From positions 3,410,001 to 3,474,000 of the forward strand of contig NZ_CP045245.1 of the NCBI RefSeq assembly GCF_009720485.1: a stretch of DNA of 64,000 nt, in the 5' to 3' direction. Position 1 is the stretch's first letter, and each line of letters starts with the position of its first letter. Shown here in pieces: positions 38,770 through 48,136 of this stretch. The notes beneath the pieces are model-generated. The model was given only the letters and a program-made list of their open reading frames with translations. It made no database searches and was not told where the DNA came from. This DNA is from Cellulomonas sp. JZ18 (GTDB lineage: Bacteria > Actinomycetota > Actinomycetes > Actinomycetales > Cellulomonadaceae). The position numbers and the translations under genes were made by a program.

Positions 38770-39900
38770 TCAGCCCGCGGTGATGCCGTCGATCGCGGCC
38801 TGGACCTCGGCGCGCAGGTCGTCCGAGATCGGGGCGGCACCGGCGACGCTCGGGTCGGCGGCGCGCTCCTGGCCCGCCTCGCTCGCGACGTAGGAGAGGT
38901 AGGCCTTCACGTTGTCGGCGTCGGCCTGGTCCTCGTAGACCGAGCAGGCGATGTGGTACGAGATGAGGACCAGCGGGTAGGCGCCGGCCTCGGTCGTGGT
39001 GCGGTCGAGCTCGACCACGAGGCGGTTCTCCGTGGCGCCCTCGGCGCGCGGGGACGCGTCGACGACCTTCGCGGCGGCCTCGGCGGAGAACGGCACGTAC
39101 TCCTCGCCGACCTTCAGCGCGACCGTGCCCAGGTCACCGGCGCGCGAGGCGTCGGCGTAGCCGATCGCACCCTCGGCACCCGTCACCGTGTCGATGACGC
39201 CCTGCGTGCCCTGGCCGGACTGCCCGCCCGAGATCGGCCAGTCGCCGCTCGGCTCGTGCGGCCACGCGCCCTCGGACGCGGCGGCGAGGTACTCGGTGAA
39301 GTTCTCCGTCGTGCCGGACTCGTCCGAGCGGTTGACGGGGATGATGTCGATCGCGGGGAGCTCGACGTCGGGGTTCTCCGCGGCGATGGCCGGGTCGTTC
39401 CACGTCGTGATCTCGCGGTTGAACACCTTGGCGATCGTCGCCGCCGACATGTTGATGTTCTCCGCGTCCACGTCGGGGAGGTTGTAGACGACGGCGATCG
39501 GCGAGATGTAGAGCGGGAGCTCGACGGCCTCGCCGCCGACGCAGCGCTCCTCGGCCTGCGCGAGCTCCTCCTCCTTCAGCGCGGCGTCCGAGCCGGCGAA
39601 CTGCACGGCGCCCGCGAGGAACTGCTCACGGCCACCGCCGGAGCCCACCGCGTCGTAGCTGACGGCCACGTCGGGGTACTGCTCGTTGAAGCCGGCGATC
39701 CAGCCGGCGACAGCCTTCTCCTGGGACGACGCCCCGGCGCCGGCGAGCGAACCGCTCAGCTCGGCGGGAGCCTCGTCACCGGAACCCGCGGTGCCCGCGG
39801 GCTCCTCGGCGTTGCCACCGGAGCTGCACGCGGCCAGGGTCAGCGCCAGAGCGCCGGTGAGGGCGACGGCACCGAGACGGTTGCGAGGGGAGAGCTTCAC
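38770..39900 (-). CDS. pstS: Phosphate-binding lipoprotein PstS
   Basis: This is the extracellular receptor for phosphate (376 aa). The lipobox is ALALTLAACSSGG (Cys near residue 25). The fold shows GAGASSQEKAVAGWIAGFNE, VSYDAVGSGGGREQFLAGAV, FAGSDAALKEEEL and IIPVNRSDESGTTENFTEYL, which line the phosphate site. GTG 39900 gives a normal signal peptide. Two PHO-box repeats lie about 90 bases upstream. Confidence 0.95.
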   Translation of the reverse strand: MKLSPRNRLGAVALTGALALTLAACSSGGNAEEPAGTAGSGDEAPAELSGSLAGAGASSQEKAVAGWIAGFNEQYPDVAVSYDAVGSGGGREQFLAGAVQFAGSDAALKEEELAQAEERCVGGEAVELPLYISPIAVVYNLPDVDAENINMSAATIAKVFNREITTWNDPAIAAENPDVELPAIDIIPVNRSDESGTTENFTEYLAAASEGAWPHEPSGDWPISGGQSGQGTQGVIDTVTGAEGAIGYADASRAGDLGTVALKVGEEYVPFSAEAAAKVVDASPRAEGATENRLVVELDRTTTEAGAYPLVLISYHIACSVYEDQADADNVKAYLSYVASEAGQERAADPSVAGAAPISDDLRAEVQAAIDGITAG

Positions 39901-39985
39901 TGTGACCCATCCTGTCGATCCGCGCGCACCGGTCGGTGCGCGGCCGATGCCGACGGTAGGGACGCGAGGTGACCGCGACGGCGGT

Positions 39986-40007
39986 GCTCGGTGAACCCCG
40001 GATGAAC
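39986..40007 (-). promoter_or_regulatory. PHO box upstream of pstS
   Basis: On the minus strand two adjacent 11-base units, GTTCATCCGGG (40007-39997) and GTTCACCGAGC (39996-39986), match the actinobacterial PhoP/RegX3 direct-repeat pattern of GTTCA-starting 11-mers. Two weaker units may follow to 40029. RegX3, encoded next door, is the likely binder. Confidence 0.8.
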
Positions 40008-40129
40008 GCTGGTCGACCGAACGACCGTCCAGGATGCGCAGGAGACCCAGGTCACGTACCGGACGGGTGTCACCGTGACGCGCGCCACGGCCGGCGCCCG
40101 GCCCCGCCGGCGCGGCGCCGGGCCGCCGC

Positions 40130-40843
40130 TCACTCGTCCGGCGTGTCCGACAGCTTGTAGCCCAGCCCGCGCACGGTCGTGAGCAGCGTCGGCGCCGACG
40201 GGTCCGGCTCGATCTTCGCGCGGATCCGCTTGACGTGGACGTCGAGCGTCTTCGTGTCCCCCACGTAGTCCGACCCCCACACGCGGTCGATGAGCTGCCC
40301 GCGCGTGAGCACCCGCCCGGGGTTGCGCAGCAGCAGCTCGAGCAGCTCGAACTCCTTGAGCGGGAACGGCACGAGCGTGCCGTCGACGTGCACCGTGTGC
40401 CGGTCGACGTCCATGCGCACGTGCGCGAGCTCCAGCACGCCGTCGTCCCCCGCCTCGTCCCCGTCGGCGGCCGGGCGCGCGCCGTCCCGGCGGCGCAGGA
40501 CCGCACGGATGCGGGCGAGCAGCTCACGCGACGAGTAGGGCTTCGTCACGTAGTCGTCGGCGCCGAGCTCGAGGCCCACGACCTTGTCGATCTCGTCGTC
40601 CTTGGCCGTGAGCATGATGACGGGCACGTCCGACTCGAGCCGCAGCCGCCGGCACACCTCGGTACCGGGCAGCCCGGGGAGCATGAGGTCGAGGAGCACG
40701 AGGTCCGCACCGCCCTCGGCGAAACGCTCGAGGGCCGCCGGTCCCGTCGCGGCGGTGACGACGTCGTAGCCCTCGCGGGTCAGCTGGTACGCGAGGGGGT
40801 CGCGGTAGGACTCCTCGTCCTCCACGAGCAGGATGCGGGTCAC
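40130..40843 (-). CDS. regX3: Phosphate response regulator, RegX3/PhoP type
   Basis: The 237-aa OmpR-class regulator has a receiver domain (ILLVEDEESYRDPLAYQL, phospho-Asp in LVLLDLMLPGLPGTEV, Lys in YVTKPYSSRELL) and a winged helix. The latter includes LKEFELLELLLRNPGRVLTR, then LIDRVWGSDYVGDTKTLDVH and VRGLGYKL. It is coupled to the kinase gene by a four-base overlap and lies beside pst genes. It should activate pstS and phoU through the PHO boxes under phosphate limitation. Confidence 0.92.
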   Translation of the reverse strand: MTRILLVEDEESYRDPLAYQLTREGYDVVTAATGPAALERFAEGGADLVLLDLMLPGLPGTEVCRRLRLESDVPVIMLTAKDDEIDKVVGLELGADDYVTKPYSSRELLARIRAVLRRRDGARPAADGDEAGDDGVLELAHVRMDVDRHTVHVDGTLVPFPLKEFELLELLLRNPGRVLTRGQLIDRVWGSDYVGDTKTLDVHVKRIRAKIEPDPSAPTLLTTVRGLGYKLSDTPDE

Positions 40844-42057
40844 GTGGTGCTCCTGGGCATCGGTCGGGCCGGCGCGGTGCCGGACGGGGACGCCGGCGCC
40901 GCCGGCGGGGTCGGGGACGCGGGCGCACCCGCGGTGCGGTCGTCCGCGACCGGCAGGCGCAGCGTGAACGTCGAGCCGCGGCCCGGCTGGGACCACACGG
41001 AGACGTCGCCGCCGTGGTCCGCGGCGACGTGCTTGACGATGGACAGCCCCAGGCCGGTGCCGCCGGTGTCGCGCGAGCGGGCGGGGTCGACGCGGTAGAA
41101 GCGCTCGAAGACGCGCTCCTGGTCGGCGGGGTCGATGCCGATCCCCTCGTCCACGACGGCGATCTCCACGAGGTGGCCGCGACGCTCCACCCCCACGCCC
41201 ACCTGGGTCCCCTCGGGCGAGTACGCGACCGCGTTGTCGAGCAGGTTGCGCACCGCGGTGACGAGGAGGTTGTGGTCGCCGAACACGGTCACGCCGCTCG
41301 CGCCGCCCGCGGTCAGCCGCACGTGCTTGGCGTCGGCGCCCGTGCGGGCCCGGTCGAGGGCCTCGGCGACGACGTCGTCGACGCGGACCGGCGCGAGCTC
41401 CTCGAGCGCACCCGTCGCCTGCAGGCGGGACAGCTCGATGATCTCGTGGACGAGCGCGGACAGCCGCTGCGCCTCCGCCTGCATGCGCCCGGTGAACCGG
41501 CGCACCGCGTCGGGGTCGTCGGCGGCGTCCTGCACGGTCTCCGCGAGCAGGGACAGCGCCCCGACCGGCGTCTTCAGCTCGTGCGACACGTTCACGACGA
41601 AGTCGCGGCGGATGGCCTCCAGGCGGCGCGCCTGGGTGAGGTCCTCGGCGAGCAGCAGCACGTGCTCCGGCGTCACCTGCGCCACGCGGACCTGCACGAG
41701 CAGGCGACCGGGACCCACGGGGCCGCGCGGCACGTCGACCTCCTCGTCGCGGATGACGCCGTCCCGGCGGACCGCGGCGACCAGGTCACGCATCGAGGCG
41801 TGCACGAGGCGCCCGTCGCGGACCAGGCCCAGCGCGTGCGCCGGCGGGCTCGCGCGCACCACGTGGTCGTCGGCGTCGAGGACGATCGCGGCGGACCGGA
41901 GCACCGCCAGGGTGCGGACCAGGCCGTCGTCGAGCGCGGGCTCGGGCTGCGGTGGCAGGGTGTGCTGCACGCGCTCGCTCCAGCGGAACGCACCCACGGC
42001 GAACGCGCCGACGAGCACCCCCAGCGCCCCGGCCACCAGCGGCGCGAGGCCGTCCAT
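40840..42057 (-). CDS. senX3: Phosphate sensor histidine kinase, SenX3/PhoR type
   Basis: The 405-aa product has one N-terminal helix (LAPLVAGALGVLVGAFAVGA) and a PAS-like domain (VLRSAAIVLDADDHVVRASP). HisKA follows with the phospho-His in FVVNVSHELKTPVGALSLLA, then an ATPase with N-box NLLDNAVAYSPEGTQVG and G-boxes VDEGIGIDPADQ and GGTGLGLSIVKHVA. The tail is Pro/Ala-rich. A GTG at 42066 is an alternative start. PhoU and the PstSCAB complex probably modulate its activity. Confidence 0.92.
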   Translation of the reverse strand: MDGLAPLVAGALGVLVGAFAVGAFRWSERVQHTLPPQPEPALDDGLVRTLAVLRSAAIVLDADDHVVRASPPAHALGLVRDGRLVHASMRDLVAAVRRDGVIRDEEVDVPRGPVGPGRLLVQVRVAQVTPEHVLLLAEDLTQARRLEAIRRDFVVNVSHELKTPVGALSLLAETVQDAADDPDAVRRFTGRMQAEAQRLSALVHEIIELSRLQATGALEELAPVRVDDVVAEALDRARTGADAKHVRLTAGGASGVTVFGDHNLLVTAVRNLLDNAVAYSPEGTQVGVGVERRGHLVEIAVVDEGIGIDPADQERVFERFYRVDPARSRDTGGTGLGLSIVKHVAADHGGDVSVWSQPGRGSTFTLRLPVADDRTAGAPASPTPPAAPASPSGTAPARPMPRSTT

Positions 42058-42138
42058 CCACTCCACGCGCCCACAGTAGGCCGACGTCCGGGGACGATCC
42101 GGCCACGCGCGGCCGCGGACGCCCGACGGCCGCCGGGT

Positions 42139-42171
42139 GTTCACCTCCCCGGTGGCGGACGTTCACCGGGC
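42139..42171 (+). promoter_or_regulatory. PHO box upstream of phoU
   Basis: GTTCACCTCCC (42139-42149) and GTTCACCGGGC (42161-42171) are separated by exactly one 11-base unit, so they keep the 22-base phasing of PHO-box repeats. They lie 51 bases before the phoU ATG and upstream of the divergent senX3, so they may control both. Confidence 0.75.
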
Positions 42172-42221
42172 CGTGCGACGGTGTGGGCCGCACCGCGCAC
42201 CTGCGCGCAGAGAGGGAGCAC

Positions 42222-42896
42222 ATGCGGGACATCTTCGAGGCCGAGCTCAAGCAGCTCGGCGAGGACCTGGTGGCCATGAGCGGCCGGGTCGAGCAGGCCG
42301 TCAGCAACGCGGGCGTCGCGCTGCTCACGGCCGACCTGCGGCTCGCGGAGTCCGTCATCGCCGACGACCTCGCGATCGACGCGCTCGAGCGGGACCTGGA
42401 CGACCGCTGCGTGCGCCTGCTCGCGCAGCAGCAGCCCGTCGCCACCGACCTGCGGGTCGTCGTCTCGGCGCTGCGCATGAGCGCGTCCCTGGAGCGCATG
42501 GGCGACCTCGCCCGGCACGTCGCGCAGGTCGCCCGGGCGCGCTACCCGCGCGTCGCGGTGCCCGACGACTGCACGGCCGTGTTCACGCAGATGCAGGACG
42601 CCGCCGTGCGCGTCGCGCGCCGCACCACCACGCTGCTCGAGACCCGTGACATGGCGCTCGCCGAGAGCATCGAGCAGGACGACGACCTGCTCGACCAGCT
42701 GCACACCGACACGTTCACGGCGATGCTCTCGGGCTCCTGGTCGTACGACGTGCAGGAGACCGTCGACGTCACGCTGCTCGGCCGGTACTACGAGCGGTTC
42801 GGCGACCACGCCGTGTCCGTCGCGCGCCGCGTCGTCTACCTCGTCACCGGGGACACCGCGCACGCGCTCGACCCCGCCGCGGTCCGTCCGGCCTGA
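42222..42896 (+). CDS. phoU: Phosphate signalling protein PhoU
   Basis: The 224-aa protein is built of two three-helix bundles with the PhoU metal-binding acidic motifs. It begins MRDIFEAELKQLGEDLVAMS, then DDLAIDALERDLDDRCVRLL, VVSALRMSASLERMGDLARH, and in the second half VTLLGRYYERFGDHAVSVAR. It is divergent from senX3 and links Pst transport to kinase activity. It has a GGGAG ribosome site. Confidence 0.95.
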   Translation: MRDIFEAELKQLGEDLVAMSGRVEQAVSNAGVALLTADLRLAESVIADDLAIDALERDLDDRCVRLLAQQQPVATDLRVVVSALRMSASLERMGDLARHVAQVARARYPRVAVPDDCTAVFTQMQDAAVRVARRTTTLLETRDMALAESIEQDDDLLDQLHTDTFTAMLSGSWSYDVQETVDVTLLGRYYERFGDHAVSVARRVVYLVTGDTAHALDPAAVRPA

Positions 42897-42973
42897 GGCC
42901 GGCACCGTCCTCGTCGGCCCGGACACCTCCGGCGCGCCGACGACCGCCGAGCCGGTGACCCCGGCTCGCACCG

Positions 42974-43009
42974 CGAGGCGCCCGTCCCGGGGAGGGGGCG
43001 GGCGCCTCG
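42974..43009 (+). terminator. Hairpin terminator after phoU
   Basis: A perfect 11-bp stem (CGAGGCGCCCG and its complement) with a 14-base G-rich loop lies 78 bases after the phoU stop. Confidence 0.7.
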
Positions 43010-43085
43010 TCGTTCCCGCCCCCGGCCCGGGGCGGACGGGACCCGACGCGGGCCGGAGGGGAGCCCGACGTCGGCCCGGCACGAC

Positions 43086-43120
43086 GGAGCCGCCGGCACC
43101 CCACGGGTGCCGGCGGCTCC
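43086..43120 (-). terminator. Hairpin terminator after gpmA
   Basis: A perfect 16-bp stem (GGAGCCGCCGGCACCC and its complement) with loop CAC lies 11 bases after the gpmA stop. Confidence 0.8.
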
Positions 43121-43130
43121 GGGCGCCAGG

Positions 43131-43871
43131 TCAGCGCCCCTGGTTCGCCACCGCGGCGATCGCCGCCTTCGCGGCCTCCGGGTCGAGGTACGTGCCGCCG
43201 GGGACGGTCGGCTTCAGCGTCTCCTCGTCGAGCTCGTAGAGCAGCGGGATGCCGGTGGGGATGTTGATGCCGGCGATGGTCTGCTCGTCGACGTCGTCCA
43301 GGTGCTTGACGAGCGCGCGGATCGAGTTGCCGTGCGCGGCGACGAGGACCGTCTTGCGCGCCTTCAGGTCCGGCACGATCTCGGACTCCCAGTACGGCAG
43401 CGCGCGGACCAGCACCTGCGCGAGCGCCTCGGTGCGCGGGATCGGCTCGCCGGCGTAGCGGGGGTCGGTGTCCTGCGAGAACTCGCTGCCCAGCTCGATC
43501 TCCGGCGGCGGGACGTCGTACGAGCGGCGCCAGAGCATGAACTGCTCCTCGCCGTACTCCTCGAGCGTCTGCTTCTTGTTCTTGCCCTGCAGGGCGCCGT
43601 AGTGGCGCTCGTTCAGGCGCCACGAGCGCTTGACCGGGATCCACAGGCGGTCGGCCGCGTCGAGCGCGTAGTTCGCCGTCGTGATCGCACGGCGCAGCAG
43701 CGACGTGTGCACGACGTCCGGCAGCACGCCGGCGTCCGTGAGCAGCGTGCCGCCGCGCTTGGCCTCCTCGACGCCCTTCTCCGACAGCGGGACGTCGACC
43801 CAGCCGGTGAAGAGGTTCTTCGCGTTCCACTCGCTCTCGCCGTGGCGGAGCAGCACGAGGGTGTAGGTCAT
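43131..43871 (-). CDS. gpmA: 2,3-bisphosphoglycerate-dependent phosphoglycerate mutase
   Basis: This glycolytic enzyme interconverts 3- and 2-phosphoglycerate. The 246-aa product has the catalytic [20 protein letters not shown] (His at about residue 10), [30 protein letters not shown] and [17 protein letters not shown] with the second His. It is a single gene in the common position near phoU in Actinobacteria. Confidence 0.96.
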   Translation of the reverse strand: MTYTLVLLRHGESEWNAKNLFTGWVDVPLSEKGVEEAKRGGTLLTDAGVLPDVVHTSLLRRAITTANYALDAADRLWIPVKRSWRLNERHYGALQGKNKKQTLEEYGEEQFMLWRRSYDVPPPEIELGSEFSQDTDPRYAGEPIPRTEALAQVLVRALPYWESEIVPDLKARKTVLVAAHGNSIRALVKHLDDVDEQTIAGINIPTGIPLLYELDEETLKPTVPGGTYLDPEAAKAAIAAVANQGR

Positions 43872-44008
43872 GCGCCCATCCTGCCGCAGCGCCGCAGGCG
43901 GGGCGCAGGGACGTCCGTCCCGCGGTCGGGTGGTCGCGGACCCGTGGACGTCCGGCCACCTGCCGGACACGTACGGGGTGCAGGCTCCCCACGACCCCAG
44001 GAGTGGCC

Positions 44009-44647
44009 ATGTCCCTCGACCACGGGCGCGACGCGCTCGACGACCTCCTCGACGCGTCGGCCCCCGCCGTCGCGCCGGTGTCCGCCCGGCTGCGCGACGA
44101 GCTCGCGACGATGGTGCAGGAGGCACGCCACGACGCCCGTCCGAGCGCGGTCGTGCGTCGCCTCCCCCGTGCCGTCGCCGTCACCGGGGCCGTCGCGCTG
44201 CTCGCGGGCGGGGCCGGCGCGGCCGCGGCCACGTCCGACCTTTGGTCGCCGTGGGCGCGCACCCCCGCCGCGACCTACACGTACACGCTGCCCAGCGGCG
44301 CGGTCTGCGAGGAGCGGATCGGGAACTTCGTCGCGCAGGACGCGGCCGCGACCCGGGCCGCGCAGGAGTGGCTCGCGAGCGTCGACGTGCTGGCGGTCGC
44401 GGACGTCGAGGGCGTGTACGCGCGCATGAAGGCGGACCTGGACGTCGTCGCGCTCGACGCGCAGGGCCGTGAGGTGCCCGGCCACTACGGCACCCCGCAC
44501 TGGAACGCCGACCGGCACTACTCGATGGCGGTGCACCGCGCCGTGGGCGAGGCGATCGACGCCGAGCTGGTCCGCCAGGGCTTCGACCTCGAGCAGGTCC
44601 AGATGGAGCGCAGCGGCCAGATCTCCTGCCCGGGCGCGCAGTGGTGA
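44009..44647 (+). CDS. Single-pass membrane protein, probable partner of the sigma factor
   Basis: The 212-aa product has a cytoplasmic N-terminus of about 50 residues ([20 protein letters not shown]), one helix ([20 protein letters not shown]) and an outer domain with two cysteines ([14 protein letters not shown] and QISCPGAQW). The AGGAG site sets ATG 44009. The stop overlaps the sigma-factor start, so the two are co-translated. The topology is that of an anti-sigma factor, but no zinc-finger HxxxCxxC motif is present and the order (partner first) is unusual, so this role is inference. Confidence 0.65.
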   Translation: MSLDHGRDALDDLLDASAPAVAPVSARLRDELATMVQEARHDARPSAVVRRLPRAVAVTGAVALLAGGAGAAAATSDLWSPWARTPAATYTYTLPSGAVCEERIGNFVAQDAAATRAAQEWLASVDVLAVADVEGVYARMKADLDVVALDAQGREVPGHYGTPHWNADRHYSMAVHRAVGEAIDAELVRQGFDLEQVQMERSGQISCPGAQW

Positions 44648-45156
44648 GGCGCCGCCCCACGCCGGACGAGCGGCTGACGGTCGCGCTCGACGCGTCCGGC
44701 GCCGACCTGCTCGCCTACCTGACCCGGCGCGTCGGGCCGGCCGACGCCGCCGACCTGCTCGCCGACGCGATGGTCGCGGCGTGGCGACGCGTCGACGACC
44801 TGCCGGTCGAGCCCGAGCGGGCGCGGATGTGGCTGTTCGGCATCGCGCGGAACACGCTGCTCAACCACCACCGCGGCGAGGTGCGCCGGCGCCGGCTCGC
44901 GGACCGGGTGCGCGAGGCGCTCGCAGGGGACGCGGCGACGGCGCCCGCGGCGGACGCGGGTGCGGAGGTGCGGGACGCGGTCGCCCGGCTCGACCCCGAC
45001 CTGGCGGAGCTGGTGCGGCTCGTGCACTGGGACGGCTTCACCCTGGCGGAGGCAGCCGAGCTGACCGGTGTCCCCGCGTCCACGGCGCGCAGCCGCTACC
45101 AGCGGGCGCGGGGCGAGCTGCGCGCGGCGCTCGGCGTCGGGGCGCGCGCCTCCTGA
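44641..45156 (+). CDS. ECF-type RNA polymerase sigma factor
   Basis: The 171-aa product has a region 2-like part (LLAYLTRRVGPADAADLLAD, then VAAWRRVDDLPVEPERARMW with LFGIARNTLLNHHRGEVRRR) and a region 4 (RLDPDLAELVRLVHWDGFTL, then AEAAELTGVPASTARSRYQR). Starts at 44641 and 44644 are both GTG. It is coupled to the upstream membrane-protein gene and probably responds to an envelope signal. The target genes are unknown. Confidence 0.87.
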   Translation: MVRRRPTPDERLTVALDASGADLLAYLTRRVGPADAADLLADAMVAAWRRVDDLPVEPERARMWLFGIARNTLLNHHRGEVRRRRLADRVREALAGDAATAPAADAGAEVRDAVARLDPDLAELVRLVHWDGFTLAEAAELTGVPASTARSRYQRARGELRAALGVGARAS

Positions 45157-45177
45157 CGGGCGCGGCGGGCCGGCTGC

Positions 45178-46521
45178 TCAGCCGCGCTGCTCGGCGGCGA
45201 CCGAGTAGACCTTGAGCAGCTGGTCCGCCGCGGCGTCCCAGCCGAACCGCTCGGCGACGCCCCGCGCGGCACCGGCCCACGCGGCGCGCCGTGCGTCGTC
45301 CGCGAGCGCGTCCGCGACCACGTCCGCCCAGCGCGCCGGGTCGTGCCCGCGCACGAGACGGCCCGAGACCCCGTCGTCGACGACCGTGCGCAGCCCGCCG
45401 ACCGCCGCCGCCAGCACCGGGACGCCGCTCGCCTGCGCCTCGGCGGCGACGAGGCCGAACGACTCCGAGCGGGAGGGCATGGCGACGACGTCGGCCGCGT
45501 GGTACCAGCGCGCGAGCTCGTCACGCGGCGCCGGGGGGCGCACCACGACGTCGTCCGCGACGCCCACGGTGGCGGCGAGCGCGAGCAGCTCGCGCACCGC
45601 CGTCGGCCGCCCGCTGGGCCCGCCGAGCACGACGAGCAGCGGGACGGGCCGTCCCGACGCCTTGAGGACGCCCAGCGCACGGACGAGCACGTCGGGGGCC
45701 TTGAGCGGCTGCACGCGCCCGGCGAACAGCACGACCTGCCGGTCGGCCGGCAGGCCGAGGGCACGCCGCGCGGCCTCGCGCCCGCCGGCCGGTGCGGGCG
45801 CGAACCGGTCCAGGTCGACGCCTGGCTCGACCACGTGCACGCGCTGCGGGTCCGCGCCGTACAGGTCGACGAGCTCCCGCGCCTCGACGCCGGTGGAGGC
45901 CACGAGCGCGTCCGCCTCGGCGACGACCTGCTCCTCCCCCACCACGCGCACGGTCGGCTCCGGGCTGTCACCGGGGCCGAGGCTCGCGTTCTTCACCCGT
46001 GCCAGCGTGTGCGCGGTGTGCACGAGCGGCACCTCCCAGCGCTGCGCCGCGAGCGCGCCGACCTGGCCCGACAGCCAGTAGTGGGAGTGCACGACGTCGT
46101 ACCAGCCGGGCCGGCGCGCGGCCTCCGAGCGCAGGACGCCGGCCGCCATGCCGCACAGCACGCCGGGCAGGTCGTTCTTGTCGAGCGCCTCGAACGGGCC
46201 CGCGGGCACGTGGTGCACGAGGACGGGCGGGACGACGCCCGCCGGCACGTCCCGCGCGAGCAGGACGTCGCGCGCCTCGGCGCCCGCGATGCGGTGACCG
46301 TCCGGTGCGGCGCCGTCGAGCACGACCGTCTCGGGCAGGTCCGACGACGTCGCGCGCGTGAAGATCTCGACGCGCGCCCCGCGGGCCGCGAGCGCGCGCG
46401 AGAGCTCCAGCACGTACACGTTCATGCCGCCCGCGTCGCCCGTCCCGGGCTGGTCGAGCGGCGACGTGTGCACCGAGAGCATGGCCACCCGGGGTGCTCG
46501 CTCGACCGTCACGTGCTCCAT
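45178..46521 (-). CDS. mshA: D-inositol-3-phosphate glycosyltransferase (mycothiol)
   Basis: MshA starts mycothiol synthesis by joining GlcNAc to inositol-3-phosphate. The 447-aa GT4 protein has the MshA N-terminal signature [20 protein letters not shown], then [51 protein letters not shown] and the GT4 motif [18 protein letters not shown] with the catalytic Glu. ATG 46521 is the first start next to the conserved part. It is convergent with the sigma-factor gene. Its presence supports an actinobacterial host. Confidence 0.93.
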   Translation of the reverse strand: MEHVTVERAPRVAMLSVHTSPLDQPGTGDAGGMNVYVLELSRALAARGARVEIFTRATSSDLPETVVLDGAAPDGHRIAGAEARDVLLARDVPAGVVPPVLVHHVPAGPFEALDKNDLPGVLCGMAAGVLRSEAARRPGWYDVVHSHYWLSGQVGALAAQRWEVPLVHTAHTLARVKNASLGPGDSPEPTVRVVGEEQVVAEADALVASTGVEARELVDLYGADPQRVHVVEPGVDLDRFAPAPAGGREAARRALGLPADRQVVLFAGRVQPLKAPDVLVRALGVLKASGRPVPLLVVLGGPSGRPTAVRELLALAATVGVADDVVVRPPAPRDELARWYHAADVVAMPSRSESFGLVAAEAQASGVPVLAAAVGGLRTVVDDGVSGRLVRGHDPARWADVVADALADDARRAAWAGAARGVAERFGWDAAADQLLKVYSVAAEQRG

Positions 46522-46576
46522 TGTCGCCCGGCGCACGAGGGGCGCACGCCGCGGGCCGTCCGGGGCGGCCGCCGGC

Positions 46577-47686
46577 TCAGCGCACGCGCGCCACGCACGC
46601 CGGCGACGGGATGCTCGCGCGGCCGACCTCGGTGCCGTCGTGGTCGAGGACGACGACCGCGTGCGACTCCTGCAGCGCGACGACCGTCCAGTCGGCGACG
46701 ACCTCGTGGTGGCGGGGCGTCCTGCCGGCGAGACGGGTTGACGTGCCCGCGCCCAGGGAGCCGTCCGCGGCCACCGGGTACGTCGTGAGGACGTCGGCGC
46801 CGCGCACGCCGAGCACGAGACGGTCCCCCTCGAGCAGCACGTGCGACGGCGACGGCGTCGCACCGCCCGTGAGCGCGGGGTCGACCGCGGGGACCGAGGC
46901 GACGGGGGCGCCGGTCGCGGCGGCGGCGTCCCAGGCCAGCACGTGCACGGCCGCGTCGAGCTCCCCCACGACGTACAGGTGCCGGGCGTCCGGGGCGAAC
47001 GCGAGGTGCCGGGGGCCGGTGCCGGGCGGGAGGGACGCGGCGACGCCGTCGGCCGTGAGGGTGCCGTCGGCGGCGCGGGCGTAGCGCCGCAGCTCGTCGG
47101 TGCCGAGGTCGGCCACGAGGACGTGACGGCGGTCCGGCGTCACGGCGACGAAGTGCGCGTGCGGCCCCTCCTGCCGGTCGGTCACCGGCCCGGACCCCTC
47201 GTGCCGGAACACCTGCGCCGGGGTGCCCGTCTCGAGCACCTCGGTGGCGTACGTGCCGTCGGGCGCCAGCGGCAGCACCGCGAGGGCGCCGTCGGTGTAG
47301 CACGCGACGTGCAGGACGTCGTCGGCGAGGAGCAGGTGGCACGGGTGCGCGCCGCCGACGGGCACGGTGACCGTGGGGGCGAGGCCGCCGTCCTCCTGCA
47401 CGGCGAACGCGGTGACCGTGCCGGGGTCGTCCTCGGCGACCGCGTGCACCATCGCCCCGGACGGGTGCGCGACGACGAACGACGGCGCGGGCGTCTCGAC
47501 CACCAGGCGCGGCTCGCCGAGGGCGCCCGTCGCGGGGTCGAGGTCCACGCGCCAGATCCCCTCCCCGAGACCGGCCTCGGTGCCGATGCCGGCGTGCGGG
47601 TACGTGCCGACCCACAGCGGCACGGGGCCGTGCGCGAGCGTCTCGGCGTCGGTGGCGGGTGCGGGCTGCGTCGTCAGGTCGTCCAC
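46577..47686 (-). CDS. Lactonase-family beta-propeller protein (6-phosphogluconolactonase-like)
   Basis: The 369-aa product is a seven-bladed propeller of the lactonase type. It shows [74 protein letters not shown] and [20 protein letters not shown]. These repeats match the PF10282-type enzymes, which include Pgl of the pentose-phosphate route. The exact substrate is uncertain. It is cytoplasmic with no signal peptide. GTG 47686 is chosen as the first start before the propeller. It is followed upstream by the repeat region. Confidence 0.8.
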   Translation of the reverse strand: MDDLTTQPAPATDAETLAHGPVPLWVGTYPHAGIGTEAGLGEGIWRVDLDPATGALGEPRLVVETPAPSFVVAHPSGAMVHAVAEDDPGTVTAFAVQEDGGLAPTVTVPVGGAHPCHLLLADDVLHVACYTDGALAVLPLAPDGTYATEVLETGTPAQVFRHEGSGPVTDRQEGPHAHFVAVTPDRRHVLVADLGTDELRRYARAADGTLTADGVAASLPPGTGPRHLAFAPDARHLYVVGELDAAVHVLAWDAAAATGAPVASVPAVDPALTGGATPSPSHVLLEGDRLVLGVRGADVLTTYPVAADGSLGAGTSTRLAGRTPRHHEVVADWTVVALQESHAVVVLDHDGTEVGRASIPSPACVARVR

Positions 47687-47764
47687 GGCGACGACCCTAC
47701 GGACGCGACCGCCTCCCCGCTCCCCACCCTCGACCCACCCCACCGCTGACTCCGCCGGGTCCGT

Positions 47765-48136
47765 GCCGAGCTCGCGACCTGCGACTGCCGAACTCGCCCA
47801 GAACTGCCGAACTCGGCGACCGAACGAACGCACCGCCCCCGCCGACGCCCCTCGGCGACACCTGGCCGCTTCCCGCCTCCGCCGAGTCCGACACTTCCCT
47901 GCCGAGCTCGGCACTTCGCTGCCGAGCTCGCGACCTTCGACTGCCGAACTCGTGCAGAACTGCCGAACTCGGCGACCGAACGAACGCACCGCCCCCGCCG
48001 ACGCCCCTCGGCGACACCTGGCCGCTTCCCGCCTCCGCCGAGTCCGGCACTTCGCTGCCGAGTTCGGCACTTCGCTGCCGAGCTCGCGACCTTCGACTGC
48101 CGAACTCGCGCAGAACTGCCGAACTCGGCGAGGAGG
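47765..48136. repeat. 156-bp tandem repeat (about 2.4 copies) full of TGCCGA-palindromes
   Basis: The same sequence starts at 47765, 47921 and 48077, giving an exact 156-base period with few mismatches. Inside, 14-bp palindromes of the form TGCCGAGCTCGGCA and near-versions (TGCCGAACTCGGCG, TGCCGAGTTCGGCA) recur at least ten times, mostly about 10-20 bases apart in clusters. No convincing gene is seen; open frames here are read-through of the repeats. The array lies in a 623-base gene-free gap. Confidence 0.85.

Noticed and set aside
47765-48136. CRISPR array
   Set aside because: The period is 156 bases, the units are near-identical throughout with no unique spacers, and no cas genes are present.
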